Below are positions 1 to 5,171 of a stretch of DNA of 5,171 nucleotides, piece after piece. Positions within the stretch are counted from its first letter, which is position 1. Each line of letters starts with the position of its first letter. A model generated the notes under the pieces. It was not told the origin of the DNA, did not search any database, and worked only from the letters and a program-made list of their open reading frames with translations. The DNA is from Gammaproteobacteria bacterium. Lineage in GTDB: Bacteria; Pseudomonadota; Gammaproteobacteria; Granulosicoccales; Granulosicoccaceae. Made by a program: the position numbers and the translations under genes. Location: positions 1 to 5,171 of the forward strand of contig JAGRHW010000262.1 of the NCBI GenBank assembly GCA_020444765.1, in the 5' to 3' direction.

Positions 1-288
1 GAGGGCTTCTTGAGACCAATATTTCCTTGGGGCACCAATAGGCAAATGATCAATTTCCGAAGCAACTCCAATAAAAGCTAGAAAATCTTTATCGTCTTCA
101 GGTAAGCCGATCTTAAACCTTAACGAAGACAACTCGATTGCACCCTCAAGATAGTGGATAGAGCCATCGAGCATGCCGCTTGCAACTTCCGCGGCACGCT
201 TTCGTTTTTTCTCGACGTATTCTTCGTGACTCATTTTCATAGGATGCTTAACAGTTTTAATCACCGACACAAAGTCGCCTATTTCCAT
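1..288 (-). CDS. Conserved hypothetical protein, DUF2489-like (N-terminal part, runs off left edge)
   Basis: An open frame of 96 codons starts at ATG 288-286 and is still open at base 1, so only the N-terminal part is present. The start region reads MEIGDFVSVIKTVKHPMKMS. Further on, the pattern LEGAIELSSLRFKIGL, then DDKDFLAFIGVASEIDHLP, then a Trp-Ser-x-Glu-Ala segment near the edge resembles, from memory, small DUF2489 proteins of unknown function. Those usually begin near the internal MSHEEY, so ATG 240-238 or ATG 234-232 are alternative starts. None of the three has a clear Shine-Dalgarno sequence. I prefer 288 because the frame is open and the residues look protein-like, but this is uncertain. 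No signal peptide or membrane segment is visible; it is probably a soluble cytoplasmic protein. Codon use is AT-rich compared with the genes to the right. It is separated from metK by a terminator, so it is probably an independent transcription unit. Confidence 0.6.
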   Translation of the reverse strand, partial: MEIGDFVSVIKTVKHPMKMSHEEYVEKKRKRAAEVASGMLDGSIHYLEGAIELSSLRFKIGLPEDDKDFLAFIGVASEIDHLPIGAPRKYWSQEAL

Positions 289-324
289 GTCGGTCTATCC
301 CAATTTCCGGGCAAAAACCGACAT
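287..324. repeat. Inverted repeat across the start codon of the DUF2489-like gene
   Basis: Bases 287-294 (atgtcggt) and 317-324 (accgacat) are perfect 8-bp inverted arms separated by 22 bases. The inner half of the first arm contains most of the start codon (286-288) on the minus strand, and the second arm lies about 30 bases upstream of it. This is a plausible position for an operator or an mRNA structure controlling the gene. Both arms belong to the CCGACAT motif family found elsewhere in the spacer. A regulatory role is inference. Confidence 0.45.
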
Positions 325-347
325 ACAATTTTTTCAACATAATCAGA

Positions 348-375
348 ATTTTAGTACAAAACGACGGAGTTTGAA
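348..375 (-). promoter_or_regulatory. Possible sigma70-type promoter for the DUF2489-like gene
   Basis: On the minus strand, TTCAAA (375-370) and TAAAAT (353-348) are separated by 16 bases. They match the -35 consensus at 4 of 6 positions and the -10 consensus at 5 of 6. This lies about 60 bases upstream of the preferred start. The region is AT-rich, so a chance match is likely; this is a weak candidate only. Confidence 0.2.
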
Positions 376-510
376 GTGGAAATAGTCCGACATGATGTCG
401 CTTTCTTTCTCACAGAGGAGGCTCTACTGGAACTTAGGCTGGATTTATTCTTTTCCTTGTCAAAACAAGCGACTATGGGAAGATTTATATATTCGACTAC
501 AAAAAAATAG
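376..510 (+). CDS. Possible small ORF, 44 codons, unrecognised
   Basis: A GTG at 376 is preceded by GGAG (366-369) at a spacing of 6 bases and opens a frame ending at TAG 508-510. The product would begin VEIVRHDVAFFLTEEALLEL and end in a Lys-Lys pair; it has no signal peptide and no family I recognise. The residue pattern (an acidic/leucine-rich stretch followed by FFSLSKQATMGRFIY) is more protein-like than the reverse-strand frame over the same bases. Both ends fall inside copies of the AAATAGTCCGACA repeat. It could be a leader peptide, a fragment of a decayed gene, or chance. Confidence 0.2.
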   Translation: MEIVRHDVAFFLTEEALLELRLDLFFSLSKQATMGRFIYSTTKK

Positions 511-544
511 TCCGACAGTCGGACTATTTGCATGTCGGGCTATT
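380..544. repeat. Cluster of AAATAGTCCGACATG-type short repeats
   Basis: Copies read as follows: plus strand 380-394 (aaatagtccgacatg) and 505-517 (aaatagtccgaca); minus strand 529-518 (AAATAGTCCGAC) and 544-531 (AATAGCCCGACATG). The two plus copies form a 13-bp perfect direct repeat with starts 125 bases apart. The 505-517 and 518-529 copies are head-to-head and share a 12-bp palindrome around one central base. Related copies lie just outside at 287-298 (minus, ATAGACCGACAT) and 313-324 (plus). The function is unknown: candidates are operator half-sites, a REP-like family, or terminator-derived sequence. Confidence 0.6.
501..529 (-). terminator. Rho-independent terminator downstream of metK
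   Basis: Read on the minus strand, an 11-bp perfect stem (529-519 pairing with 515-505) closes a 3-base loop (516-518) and runs directly into seven consecutive T residues (507-501, of which three are also in the stem). The stem core is GC-rich (TCCGA/TCGGA). It lies about 150 bases past the metK stop codon and fits as the end of the histone-like/ATPase/metK transcript. On the plus strand the hairpin is followed by TTTGCATG, so termination there should be weaker. Confidence 0.7.
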
Positions 545-607
545 CCTGTATTCCGTTTAACGAAGTGAAATCGCTGACGTAAAAATACTGCCATAAGCAG
601 CCTCAAC

Positions 608-671
608 CGTGTGTCGCCAAAAACCCCTCCAGCCCTTCAACTTTATTAGTCCGGCTCGCGCTTGACACACG
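608..671. repeat. 8-bp inverted repeat just downstream of metK
   Basis: Bases 608-615 (cgtgtgtc) and 664-671 (gacacacg) are perfect inverted arms separated by 48 bases, beginning 8 bases after the metK stop codon. The loop is long and no T-run follows, so it is not a typical intrinsic terminator. It could fold in the 3' untranslated region or be a protein site, or be chance. Confidence 0.3.
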
Positions 672-678
672 ATCCAGC

Positions 679-1872
679 CTAAGGCTTGAGTTCGTCTATC
701 CTGTCGGTTCGTTCCCAGGGCAGGTCGAGTTCGGGTCGGCCCATGTGGCCGTAGGCGGCGAGATTGCGGTAGAAGCCGTCAGGCTTTTTTTCGCCTGGCA
801 GTTTATGCAGGCCGAAGTTGCGGACGATGGCGCCGGGGCGGAAGTCGATTACTGAGCGGACGCGCTCGGCCAGTTGTTGTTCGTCGATTTGGCTGGTGCC
901 GAAGGTGCGGATTCTCAGACTTACAGGCATGGCACTACCGATGGTGTAGCTGAGTTGTATTTCGCATTCGGCGGCGAGTCCGGCGGCGACGATGTTCTTT
1001 GCGGCATAACGCGAAATATAGGCACCGATGCGGTCGATACGCCACGGGTCCTTGCCGCTCAAGGCTGCGCCGCTTTGTCGCGAGTAGCTGCCGTAGCTGT
1101 CCATGCTGGTTTTGCGGCCGGTCAGGCCGGAGTGCGCGGAGGGGCCGCCGCCGATAATGATGCCTTCGGGGTTGACGGAGATCATGGTTTTTTCGTCGTG
1201 CGGGCAGGCTTCCTTTTTAAGCACGGGTTCGATGACGTGTTTATTGAGATCGCTGCGCAGTTGTTCGATATCAACAGCATCGCTGTCCTTACGGCTGGCC
1301 ACGAGATTAAGGCTGTGAATTCTGGCAGGCTTACCGGACTTGTATTCTATGCCGACCTGGGTTTTGCCGTCGGGCAACAGATAAGGCAATGCCTTCAGCA
1401 CTTTTGCCGAATCGAGCTGCGCGGCAAGCCGGTGCGCAAGCGAGATCGGCAGGGGCATGAGTTCCGGCGTCTGGTCGCAGGCGTAACCGAACACCGTCAC
1501 CTGATGTTTGGAGGTGATCCGGCCCAGCGCCGCATCGTCCAGCGTGTCGATATCCAGGGTGCGGTAATTTTTTTCCGTATGGTCTTCAAAACTGGTCATG
1601 ATGGTGCAGTTTTCCGCATCGAAAACATCCGGCGGATAAGCGGCCTGGGCCAGTGTTTTTCGGGCAATCGCCGATACATCAACCTCGGCCCTCGAGGCAT
1701 AATGCGCTGAGACAAACAGGATTCCGCTGGCCAGCGCGCATTCCGCGTCGACACTCGAATCGGGGTCGCCCGCCATAAAGTCGTCGACAATGGCATCGCT
1801 GATCTGATCGCAGAGTTTGTCCGGGTGACCGGCGGTTACCGACTCGGACATAAAGACGATTTCCTCATTCAT
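679..1872 (-). CDS. metK: S-adenosylmethionine synthetase (methionine adenosyltransferase), divergent type
   Basis: Makes S-adenosylmethionine from ATP and methionine, releasing phosphate and pyrophosphate; a cytoplasmic enzyme that works as an oligomer in this family. The protein has 397 residues (E. coli 384). Family signatures: SESVTAGHPDK at 9-19 (ATP/Mg2+ motif with His16 and Asp18), FGYACDQTPELMPLPI at 128-143, PDGKTQ at 167-172, GLTGRK at 249-254, SGKDPWRIDR at 272-281, and RYAAKNIVAAGLA at 288-300. Odd points: the usual GAGDQG loop before FGYA reads TSKHQV, and the usual GD in GDxGLTGRK reads AH. This puts His123 and His247 where E. coli has Asp118 and Asp238. The start ATG 1872-1870 was chosen because the family N-terminus begins there and AGGGG lies 7 bases upstream. 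An in-frame ATG at 1902 would add ten residues lying inside the ATPase gene. The start overlaps the ATPase stop by 8 bases, suggesting translational coupling. The family is certain; full activity is likely but not proven. Confidence 0.95.
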   Translation of the reverse strand: MNEEIVFMSESVTAGHPDKLCDQISDAIVDDFMAGDPDSSVDAECALASGILFVSAHYASRAEVDVSAIARKTLAQAAYPPDVFDAENCTIMTSFEDHTEKNYRTLDIDTLDDAALGRITSKHQVTVFGYACDQTPELMPLPISLAHRLAAQLDSAKVLKALPYLLPDGKTQVGIEYKSGKPARIHSLNLVASRKDSDAVDIEQLRSDLNKHVIEPVLKKEACPHDEKTMISVNPEGIIIGGGPSAHSGLTGRKTSMDSYGSYSRQSGAALSGKDPWRIDRIGAYISRYAAKNIVAAGLAAECEIQLSYTIGSAMPVSLRIRTFGTSQIDEQQLAERVRSVIDFRPGAIVRNFGLHKLPGEKKPDGFYRNLAAYGHMGRPELDLPWERTDRIDELKP

Positions 1873-4800
1873 AGCTTGTCCCCTTGATAGGATCACCGGC
1901 AAGGATCGGCCGCGTCGGTTTGCTGAACTCGTTTATCAACAACGGAGCAATCACGCTGCCTGCGGTTACCAGCAGGTCCGCCGCATTCAGCGGCGTTGTT
2001 CCGAGCAAGCGCCGCGCACCCGGCAGCACACTGACCAGCGCCTGCAAACCGCCCATGCCCAGAATCGCCTTGATCAGATGCGGATTGGCCGGCAGCTTCT
2101 GCCCGCCGAACAAAGTGCGATAGGTCGAGCGGGAACTCATCGCATGCGCCAGCTCGTTGATGGTCAGCGTGTTGAATGCCAGCGTGCTGGCCTCTGCGCC
2201 CGCGCCGTAACGGCGCACACCATAATAATAAGCGCCAAGCGTGCCGAGGCCAATGGTGGCCGACTCAAACGTCATCCGCATCAGATCCTTTTTCTCCATG
2301 ATCGATTCCTGCGGATCGCGCGGGTTTCTCTGCATGACGCCCGGTTCGGCCGGTTCCAGCGCAAGCGCCAGCCCCGGAAAAATATCCGTGACCAGATTGA
2401 TCCACAACAACTGCATCGGGTTCATCGGTTCGCGATTGCCGATCGCAATTCCGGCCAGCATGACTTCGATCTCGGTCAGATTGGTCGAAACCATAAAATG
2501 AATCATCTTGCGGATATTGTCGTAGATGGTTCTGCCCTGACGAATGGCCGTGGTCATGGATTGAAGGTTGTCGTCCTCCAGAATGATATCCGATACGTCT
2601 CTGGCGACATTACTGCCACTGCCGCCCATCGCCACGCCGATATCGGCGGCCTTCAGCGCCGGGCCGTCGTTGATGCCATCACCGGTCATCGCCACGATAT
2701 AGCCGGCGCTTTGCAGGGCCTGGACGATTTGCAGCTTGTGCGCGGGGCTTACCCTGGAAAATACATGCACGTCCCTGGCGAGTCCGGCCAACAGTTTCGG
2801 GTCGAGGTTTTCCAGCCCGGTGGATTCCAGAACCTTTAGCGGCTTGTCACCGCTCAGCCCCAGTTGTTCGCCTATCGCTCTGGCCGTCGCGCTTTGATCG
2901 CCGGTGATCATGATGGTCGCGATACCGGCCCGGTGGTAATCGGCAATCAACGCATCCATGCCCGGTCGCATCGGGTCGGCCATGCCGGTCAGGCCCAGCC
3001 AGACCAGGCCGCTCGGATCGGACGGAATTTCCGCCGTCTCCGACTCAAGACAGGCCGCGCCGAGCACCCGCAGCGCCCTGGCCGCCATCAGTTCGTTTTC
3101 TTCGAGAATCTGCTTGCGCATGCGCTCGGTCAGGCGCACTTTTTTACCGCCCCGCCATTGATGACTGCACATCGCCAGCACCTTGTCGGGGCTGCCCTTG
3201 ACCGCCAGAAAAAAAGCACTTTCGGCCGGCTGATGCAATGTGCACATATAGGGCCGGCCTTCGGCACGGTATTGCGTTTGCACCAGGGGATATTCATCAC
3301 GCAGACCGACTATATCGATGCCCGACTCCATCGCCATTTGCACCAGGGCTTTTTCAGTCGGCGATCCGTCAATATCAACACCGGCACCGGTCTTGACGAC
3401 CGTGGTCTCACTGCACAGGCAGACGACCTGCCAGAGTTTCAGTAACGCCTCGGGCCTCGGCGCTTTTGCCGATGGTTCTTCACAGACCAGCTCATTTTCT
3501 TGTACCACAAGCCTGTTACCACCGCTGAATACCGAAACGACCGCCATACGATTCATGGTCAGCGTACCGGTTTTATCCATGCAAAAGACCTGCACGGAAC
3601 CCAGCGTTTCCACCGCATTCAGGTGACGAACCGATACATTGCGCCGGCGCATGTCGGCGATGCCCATCGCCAGTACCGTGGTCGAAACCGCCGGCAGGCC
3701 TTCTGGCACGGCAGCGACCGCCAGCGAAACCGCGGACTTTAGCATCGGCAGCCAACCATGACCACGCAACACGCCGATCGCAAATACGCCGGCGCAGACC
3801 CCGCCGCTGATCAGCGCCAGTTGCGTGCCCATCTGGCCGAGCTGCCGCTGCATCGGTGTTTCCGGTGCTTCGGCATCGCCGACCATGGTCTGGATTTGTC
3901 CGAGTTCGGTCGCCACACTTGTAGATACAACCACGCCACAACCACTGCCGCCGGTGACGTGCGTGCCCATATAGGCCATATTGAGTCGGTCCGCCAGCGG
4001 CGTGCTTTCCTCGGCATTGAAGCCATGGTTTTTGGCGACCGGCAGACTTTCGCCGGTCAGGGCGGATTCATCAATGGTCAGATTATTCGAGTCCAGCAGT
4101 CGGATATCGGCGGCGATATAACTGCCGGGCGTGAGCAATAACACATCCCCGGGCACAATCATTTCTATCGGGATCAGCGAAACCAGCGAGTCACGCAAAA
4201 CATTGACTTCGGTAACGCCGCTTTTCGCCAAAGAGCTGATCGTCTTCTCGGACTCGCGTTCGGTAACAAAACCGATGGCGGCATTGATCAGCACCACGCC
4301 GAGAATCACCAAGGCGTCGACCGTGCCGCCGGTCAACACCGAAATCAATGCCGACACGCCCAGCATCGCGACCGGCGCGCTGGAAAACTGTTCTAATAAA
4401 ATAAACAGATCGGAACGCCGTTCGGCAGCGGTCAGGCTGTTACGGCCATAGTATTGCAGGCGCTTGTTGACTTCATCCAGGACCAGCCCGCTGTCGATAT
4501 CGACTGCGAGCTTTTCAAGCACCGCCTTGATATCCTCGGCATGCCAGTTGACAAGCGCCTGAGGATTTATCGCTCCCGGTCGGGGTTCGTCAGGCCCGGC
4601 AGCAGCCTTGCCTCTGGCGTGCAACCAGGGGAAAAGGTCAGCGGTTCGCAACAGACCAATGTAGTTGCGCAGCAAATCCACTAGCTGCTGTCGCTGCCTG
4701 GATGATTTACCCCGTGGCCTGACGGTTTTCGGCACTTCCTCGGCAAAGCAGGCTTCGACCAGTTTTGCGATTTCGTCCAGCGACCGCTCTCTTGGAAAAA

Positions 4801-4999
4801 TCAGCAACACCCGCCCGGTCAGGACGCTGGCCTTGATCGTGCGAAAGACATTGGTTTCCGCCAGGCGGCTTTCAAGTTGCGCTTTCGCAGAGGGGTTTCG
4901 ATACAGTCCCGCGACTTCAAACCTCACCCGGCCGGGCACGGCCGCATGGACCGACTTGACGAAGTCAGCGCAGGCCTCTGAATAATCAGCTTCTGACAT
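1865..4999 (-). CDS. Cation-transporting P-type ATPase, Ca2+ (P2A-like) type, with N-terminal HMA-like domain
   Basis: Inner-membrane pump that uses ATP to move a cation, probably Ca2+ out of the cytoplasm. It has 1044 residues. Order: HMA-like domain about 16-85 without a CxxC metal site; basic linker about 91-145; cation-ATPase N-terminal domain about 150-205; M1/M2 about 209-246; actuator loop with TGES at 315-318; M3/M4 about 393-448 with PEGLP at 432-436; phosphorylation motif DKTGT at 475-479 (Asp475); nucleotide-domain KGSPD at 601-605; TGD at 699-701; hinge GDGIND at 773-778; M5-M10 about 831-1024. Positions aligning with SERCA Ca2+ ligands are all kept: Glu433 (M4), Asn840 and Glu843 (M5), Asn868, Thr871 and Asp872 (M6), and Glu949 (M8). 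The N-terminal extension and linker make it longer than many bacterial Ca2+ pumps. An in-frame stop four codons upstream makes ATG 4999 the first possible ATG start; the ribosome site there (AGAGCGG) is weak. Mn2+ or another divalent ion is possible. Overlaps metK; follows the histone-like gene by 21 bases. Confidence 0.93.
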   Translation of the reverse strand: MSEADYSEACADFVKSVHAAVPGRVRFEVAGLYRNPSAKAQLESRLAETNVFRTIKASVLTGRVLLIFPRERSLDEIAKLVEACFAEEVPKTVRPRGKSSRQRQQLVDLLRNYIGLLRTADLFPWLHARGKAAAGPDEPRPGAINPQALVNWHAEDIKAVLEKLAVDIDSGLVLDEVNKRLQYYGRNSLTAAERRSDLFILLEQFSSAPVAMLGVSALISVLTGGTVDALVILGVVLINAAIGFVTERESEKTISSLAKSGVTEVNVLRDSLVSLIPIEMIVPGDVLLLTPGSYIAADIRLLDSNNLTIDESALTGESLPVAKNHGFNAEESTPLADRLNMAYMGTHVTGGSGCGVVVSTSVATELGQIQTMVGDAEAPETPMQRQLGQMGTQLALISGGVCAGVFAIGVLRGHGWLPMLKSAVSLAVAAVPEGLPAVSTTVLAMGIADMRRRNVSVRHLNAVETLGSVQVFCMDKTGTLTMNRMAVVSVFSGGNRLVVQENELVCEEPSAKAPRPEALLKLWQVVCLCSETTVVKTGAGVDIDGSPTEKALVQMAMESGIDIVGLRDEYPLVQTQYRAEGRPYMCTLHQPAESAFFLAVKGSPDKVLAMCSHQWRGGKKVRLTERMRKQILEENELMAARALRVLGAACLESETAEIPSDPSGLVWLGLTGMADPMRPGMDALIADYHRAGIATIMITGDQSATARAIGEQLGLSGDKPLKVLESTGLENLDPKLLAGLARDVHVFSRVSPAHKLQIVQALQSAGYIVAMTGDGINDGPALKAADIGVAMGGSGSNVARDVSDIILEDDNLQSMTTAIRQGRTIYDNIRKMIHFMVSTNLTEIEVMLAGIAIGNREPMNPMQLLWINLVTDIFPGLALALEPAEPGVMQRNPRDPQESIMEKKDLMRMTFESATIGLGTLGAYYYGVRRYGAGAEASTLAFNTLTINELAHAMSSRSTYRTLFGGQKLPANPHLIKAILGMGGLQALVSVLPGARRLLGTTPLNAADLLVTAGSVIAPLLINEFSKPTRPILAGDPIKGTSYE
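1873..1884 (-). promoter_or_regulatory. Ribosome binding site that decides the metK start
   Basis: On the minus strand AAGGGGACAAGCT directly precedes ATG 1872-1870. AGGGG sits 7 bases from the start codon and lies inside the last codons of the ATPase gene. It supports the 397-residue start over the upstream ATG at 1902. Confidence 0.7.
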
Positions 5000-5020
5000 A
5001 CCGCTCTACGCCAAAACTGC

Positions 5021-5171
5021 TTACTTCGATGTTGCGCTGGTTTTCTTTGCAGCAGTTTTCTTGGCAGCAGTTTTCTTGGCAGCAGTTTTCTTGGCAGCAG
5101 TTTTCTTGGCAGCGGTTTTCTTGGCGGCAGTTTTCTTGGCGGCAGTTTTCTTTGCGGCGGTTTTCTTTGCG
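5021..5171 (-). CDS. Histone H1-like Lys/Ala-rich DNA-binding protein (C-terminal part, runs off right edge)
   Basis: The last 49 codons of a gene reading repeated KKTAA, ending AKKTSATSK and stop TAA 5023-5021. Such low-complexity, strongly basic tails occur in bacterial histone H1-like nucleoid proteins (Hc1/AlgP-type), which bind and compact DNA or influence transcription. The N-terminal part is outside the window, so the exact family is unknown; PHA-granule or other proteins with AAKK tails are alternatives. Lys makes up about two fifths of the visible residues, mostly as the pair AAG AAA. The ATPase gene starts 21 bases downstream with no terminator between them, so co-transcription is likely. 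Confidence 0.8.
   Translation of the reverse strand, partial: AKKTAAKKTAAKKTAAKKTAAKKTAAKKTAAKKTAAKKTAAKKTSATSK
5041..5171 (-). repeat. 15-bp tandem repeat encoding KKTAA
   Basis: Eight full 15-base units lie end to end from 5041 to 5160, with a ninth partial unit at 5161-5171. On the plus strand the unit is ttttcttggcagcag. Units at 5056, 5071 and 5086 are identical; the others differ at one to three bases, nearly all at third codon positions. Because 15 is a multiple of three, copy-number change would lengthen or shorten the basic tail without shifting the frame. The array continues past the window edge. Confidence 0.95.

Larger units (their letters stand above)
289..678. other. Intergenic spacer between metK and the DUF2489-like gene
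   Basis: This stretch of 390 bases has no confident gene. It contains an intrinsic terminator for minus-strand transcription (501-529), a cluster of CCGACAT-type short repeats in both orientations (287-544), a widely spaced 8-bp inverted repeat (608-615 with 664-671), and a weak 44-codon ORF on the plus strand (376-510). The left two thirds are AT-rich relative to the metK side. I see no tRNA, CRISPR array or transposase remnant in it. Confidence 0.8.

Noticed and set aside
154..342. Plus-strand frame of 62 codons over the left gene
   Set aside because: It is antisense to the DUF2489-like frame, crosses its start and upstream region, and shows no recognisable protein features.
351..533. Minus-strand frame of 60 codons starting MQIVRLSDYFF
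   Set aside because: Its ATG lies inside the repeat just ahead of the terminator hairpin, it has no ribosome site, and its residues look like chance (serine-rich low complexity). The opposite strand frame over the same bases looks more protein-like.
608..671. Possible terminator or SAM riboswitch next to metK
   Set aside because: The sequence lies downstream of metK, not upstream, has only an 8-bp inverted repeat with a 48-base loop, and shows no SAM riboswitch core. I kept it only as an inverted repeat.
874..1710. Long plus-strand frame of 278 codons
   Set aside because: Antisense shadow of metK; the minus strand carries clear MetK motifs across the whole stretch and GC-rich codon bias explains the open reverse frame.
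1873..1902. Upstream metK start at ATG 1902 (ten extra residues)
   Set aside because: The extra residues lie inside the ATPase gene and are not part of the MetK family N-terminus; the good ribosome site serves ATG 1872 instead.
2078..3445. Plus-strand frames of 253 and 193 codons and smaller neighbours
   Set aside because: Antisense shadows of the P-type ATPase, rich in His, Arg and Gln as expected from reverse reading of a GC-rich membrane-protein gene.
5041..5171. CRISPR-like array at the right end
   Set aside because: The repeats are directly adjacent 15-base units without spacers and translate cleanly as KKTAA to a stop codon, so they are coding tandem repeats.

Overview
The window looks like part of a proteobacterial chromosome, most likely gammaproteobacterial. 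Supporting signs are a Lys/Ala-rich histone H1-like tail, proteobacterial-type protein sequences and tight co-directional gene packing. The genus cannot be fixed from the sequence. Every convincing gene lies on the minus strand, so the biological reading order runs from the right end of the window to the left.

Layout in transcription order: (1) 5171-5021, the C-terminal end of a histone H1-like DNA-binding protein built of 15-bp (KKTAA) repeats, running off the right edge. (2) 4999-1865, a complete 1044-residue P-type ATPase of the Ca2+ (P2A-like) type with an N-terminal HMA-like domain lacking CxxC. It starts 21 bases after the histone-like stop codon. (3) 1872-679, a complete but divergent S-adenosylmethionine synthetase (MetK) whose start overlaps the ATPase stop by 8 bases (ATGAATGA), so the two are probably translationally coupled. 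(4) 678-289, a 390-base spacer that becomes AT-rich. It holds a good intrinsic terminator for the metK transcript (hairpin plus T-run, about 501-529), several copies of a short motif (consensus AAATAGTCCGACATG) in both orientations, and a weak 44-codon ORF candidate on the plus strand. (5) 288-1, the first 96 codons of a conserved hypothetical protein (DUF2489-like by recall), running off the left edge.

The spacing suggests one operon: histone-like gene, then ATPase, then metK, closed by the terminator. No promoter for it is visible, so it probably lies beyond the right edge. The most notable protein observation is that this MetK keeps the Mg2+, phosphate and lysine/arginine residues of the family. 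However, it has His at the two positions that align with E. coli Asp118 and Asp238, and it lacks the GAGDQG loop. That marks a non-standard MetK clade, possibly a second copy with an altered role. The ATPase keeps every Ca2+-ligand position I can align to SERCA. The most notable non-coding observation is the CCGACAT-type repeat cluster in the spacer, one copy of which spans the start codon of the left-hand gene.
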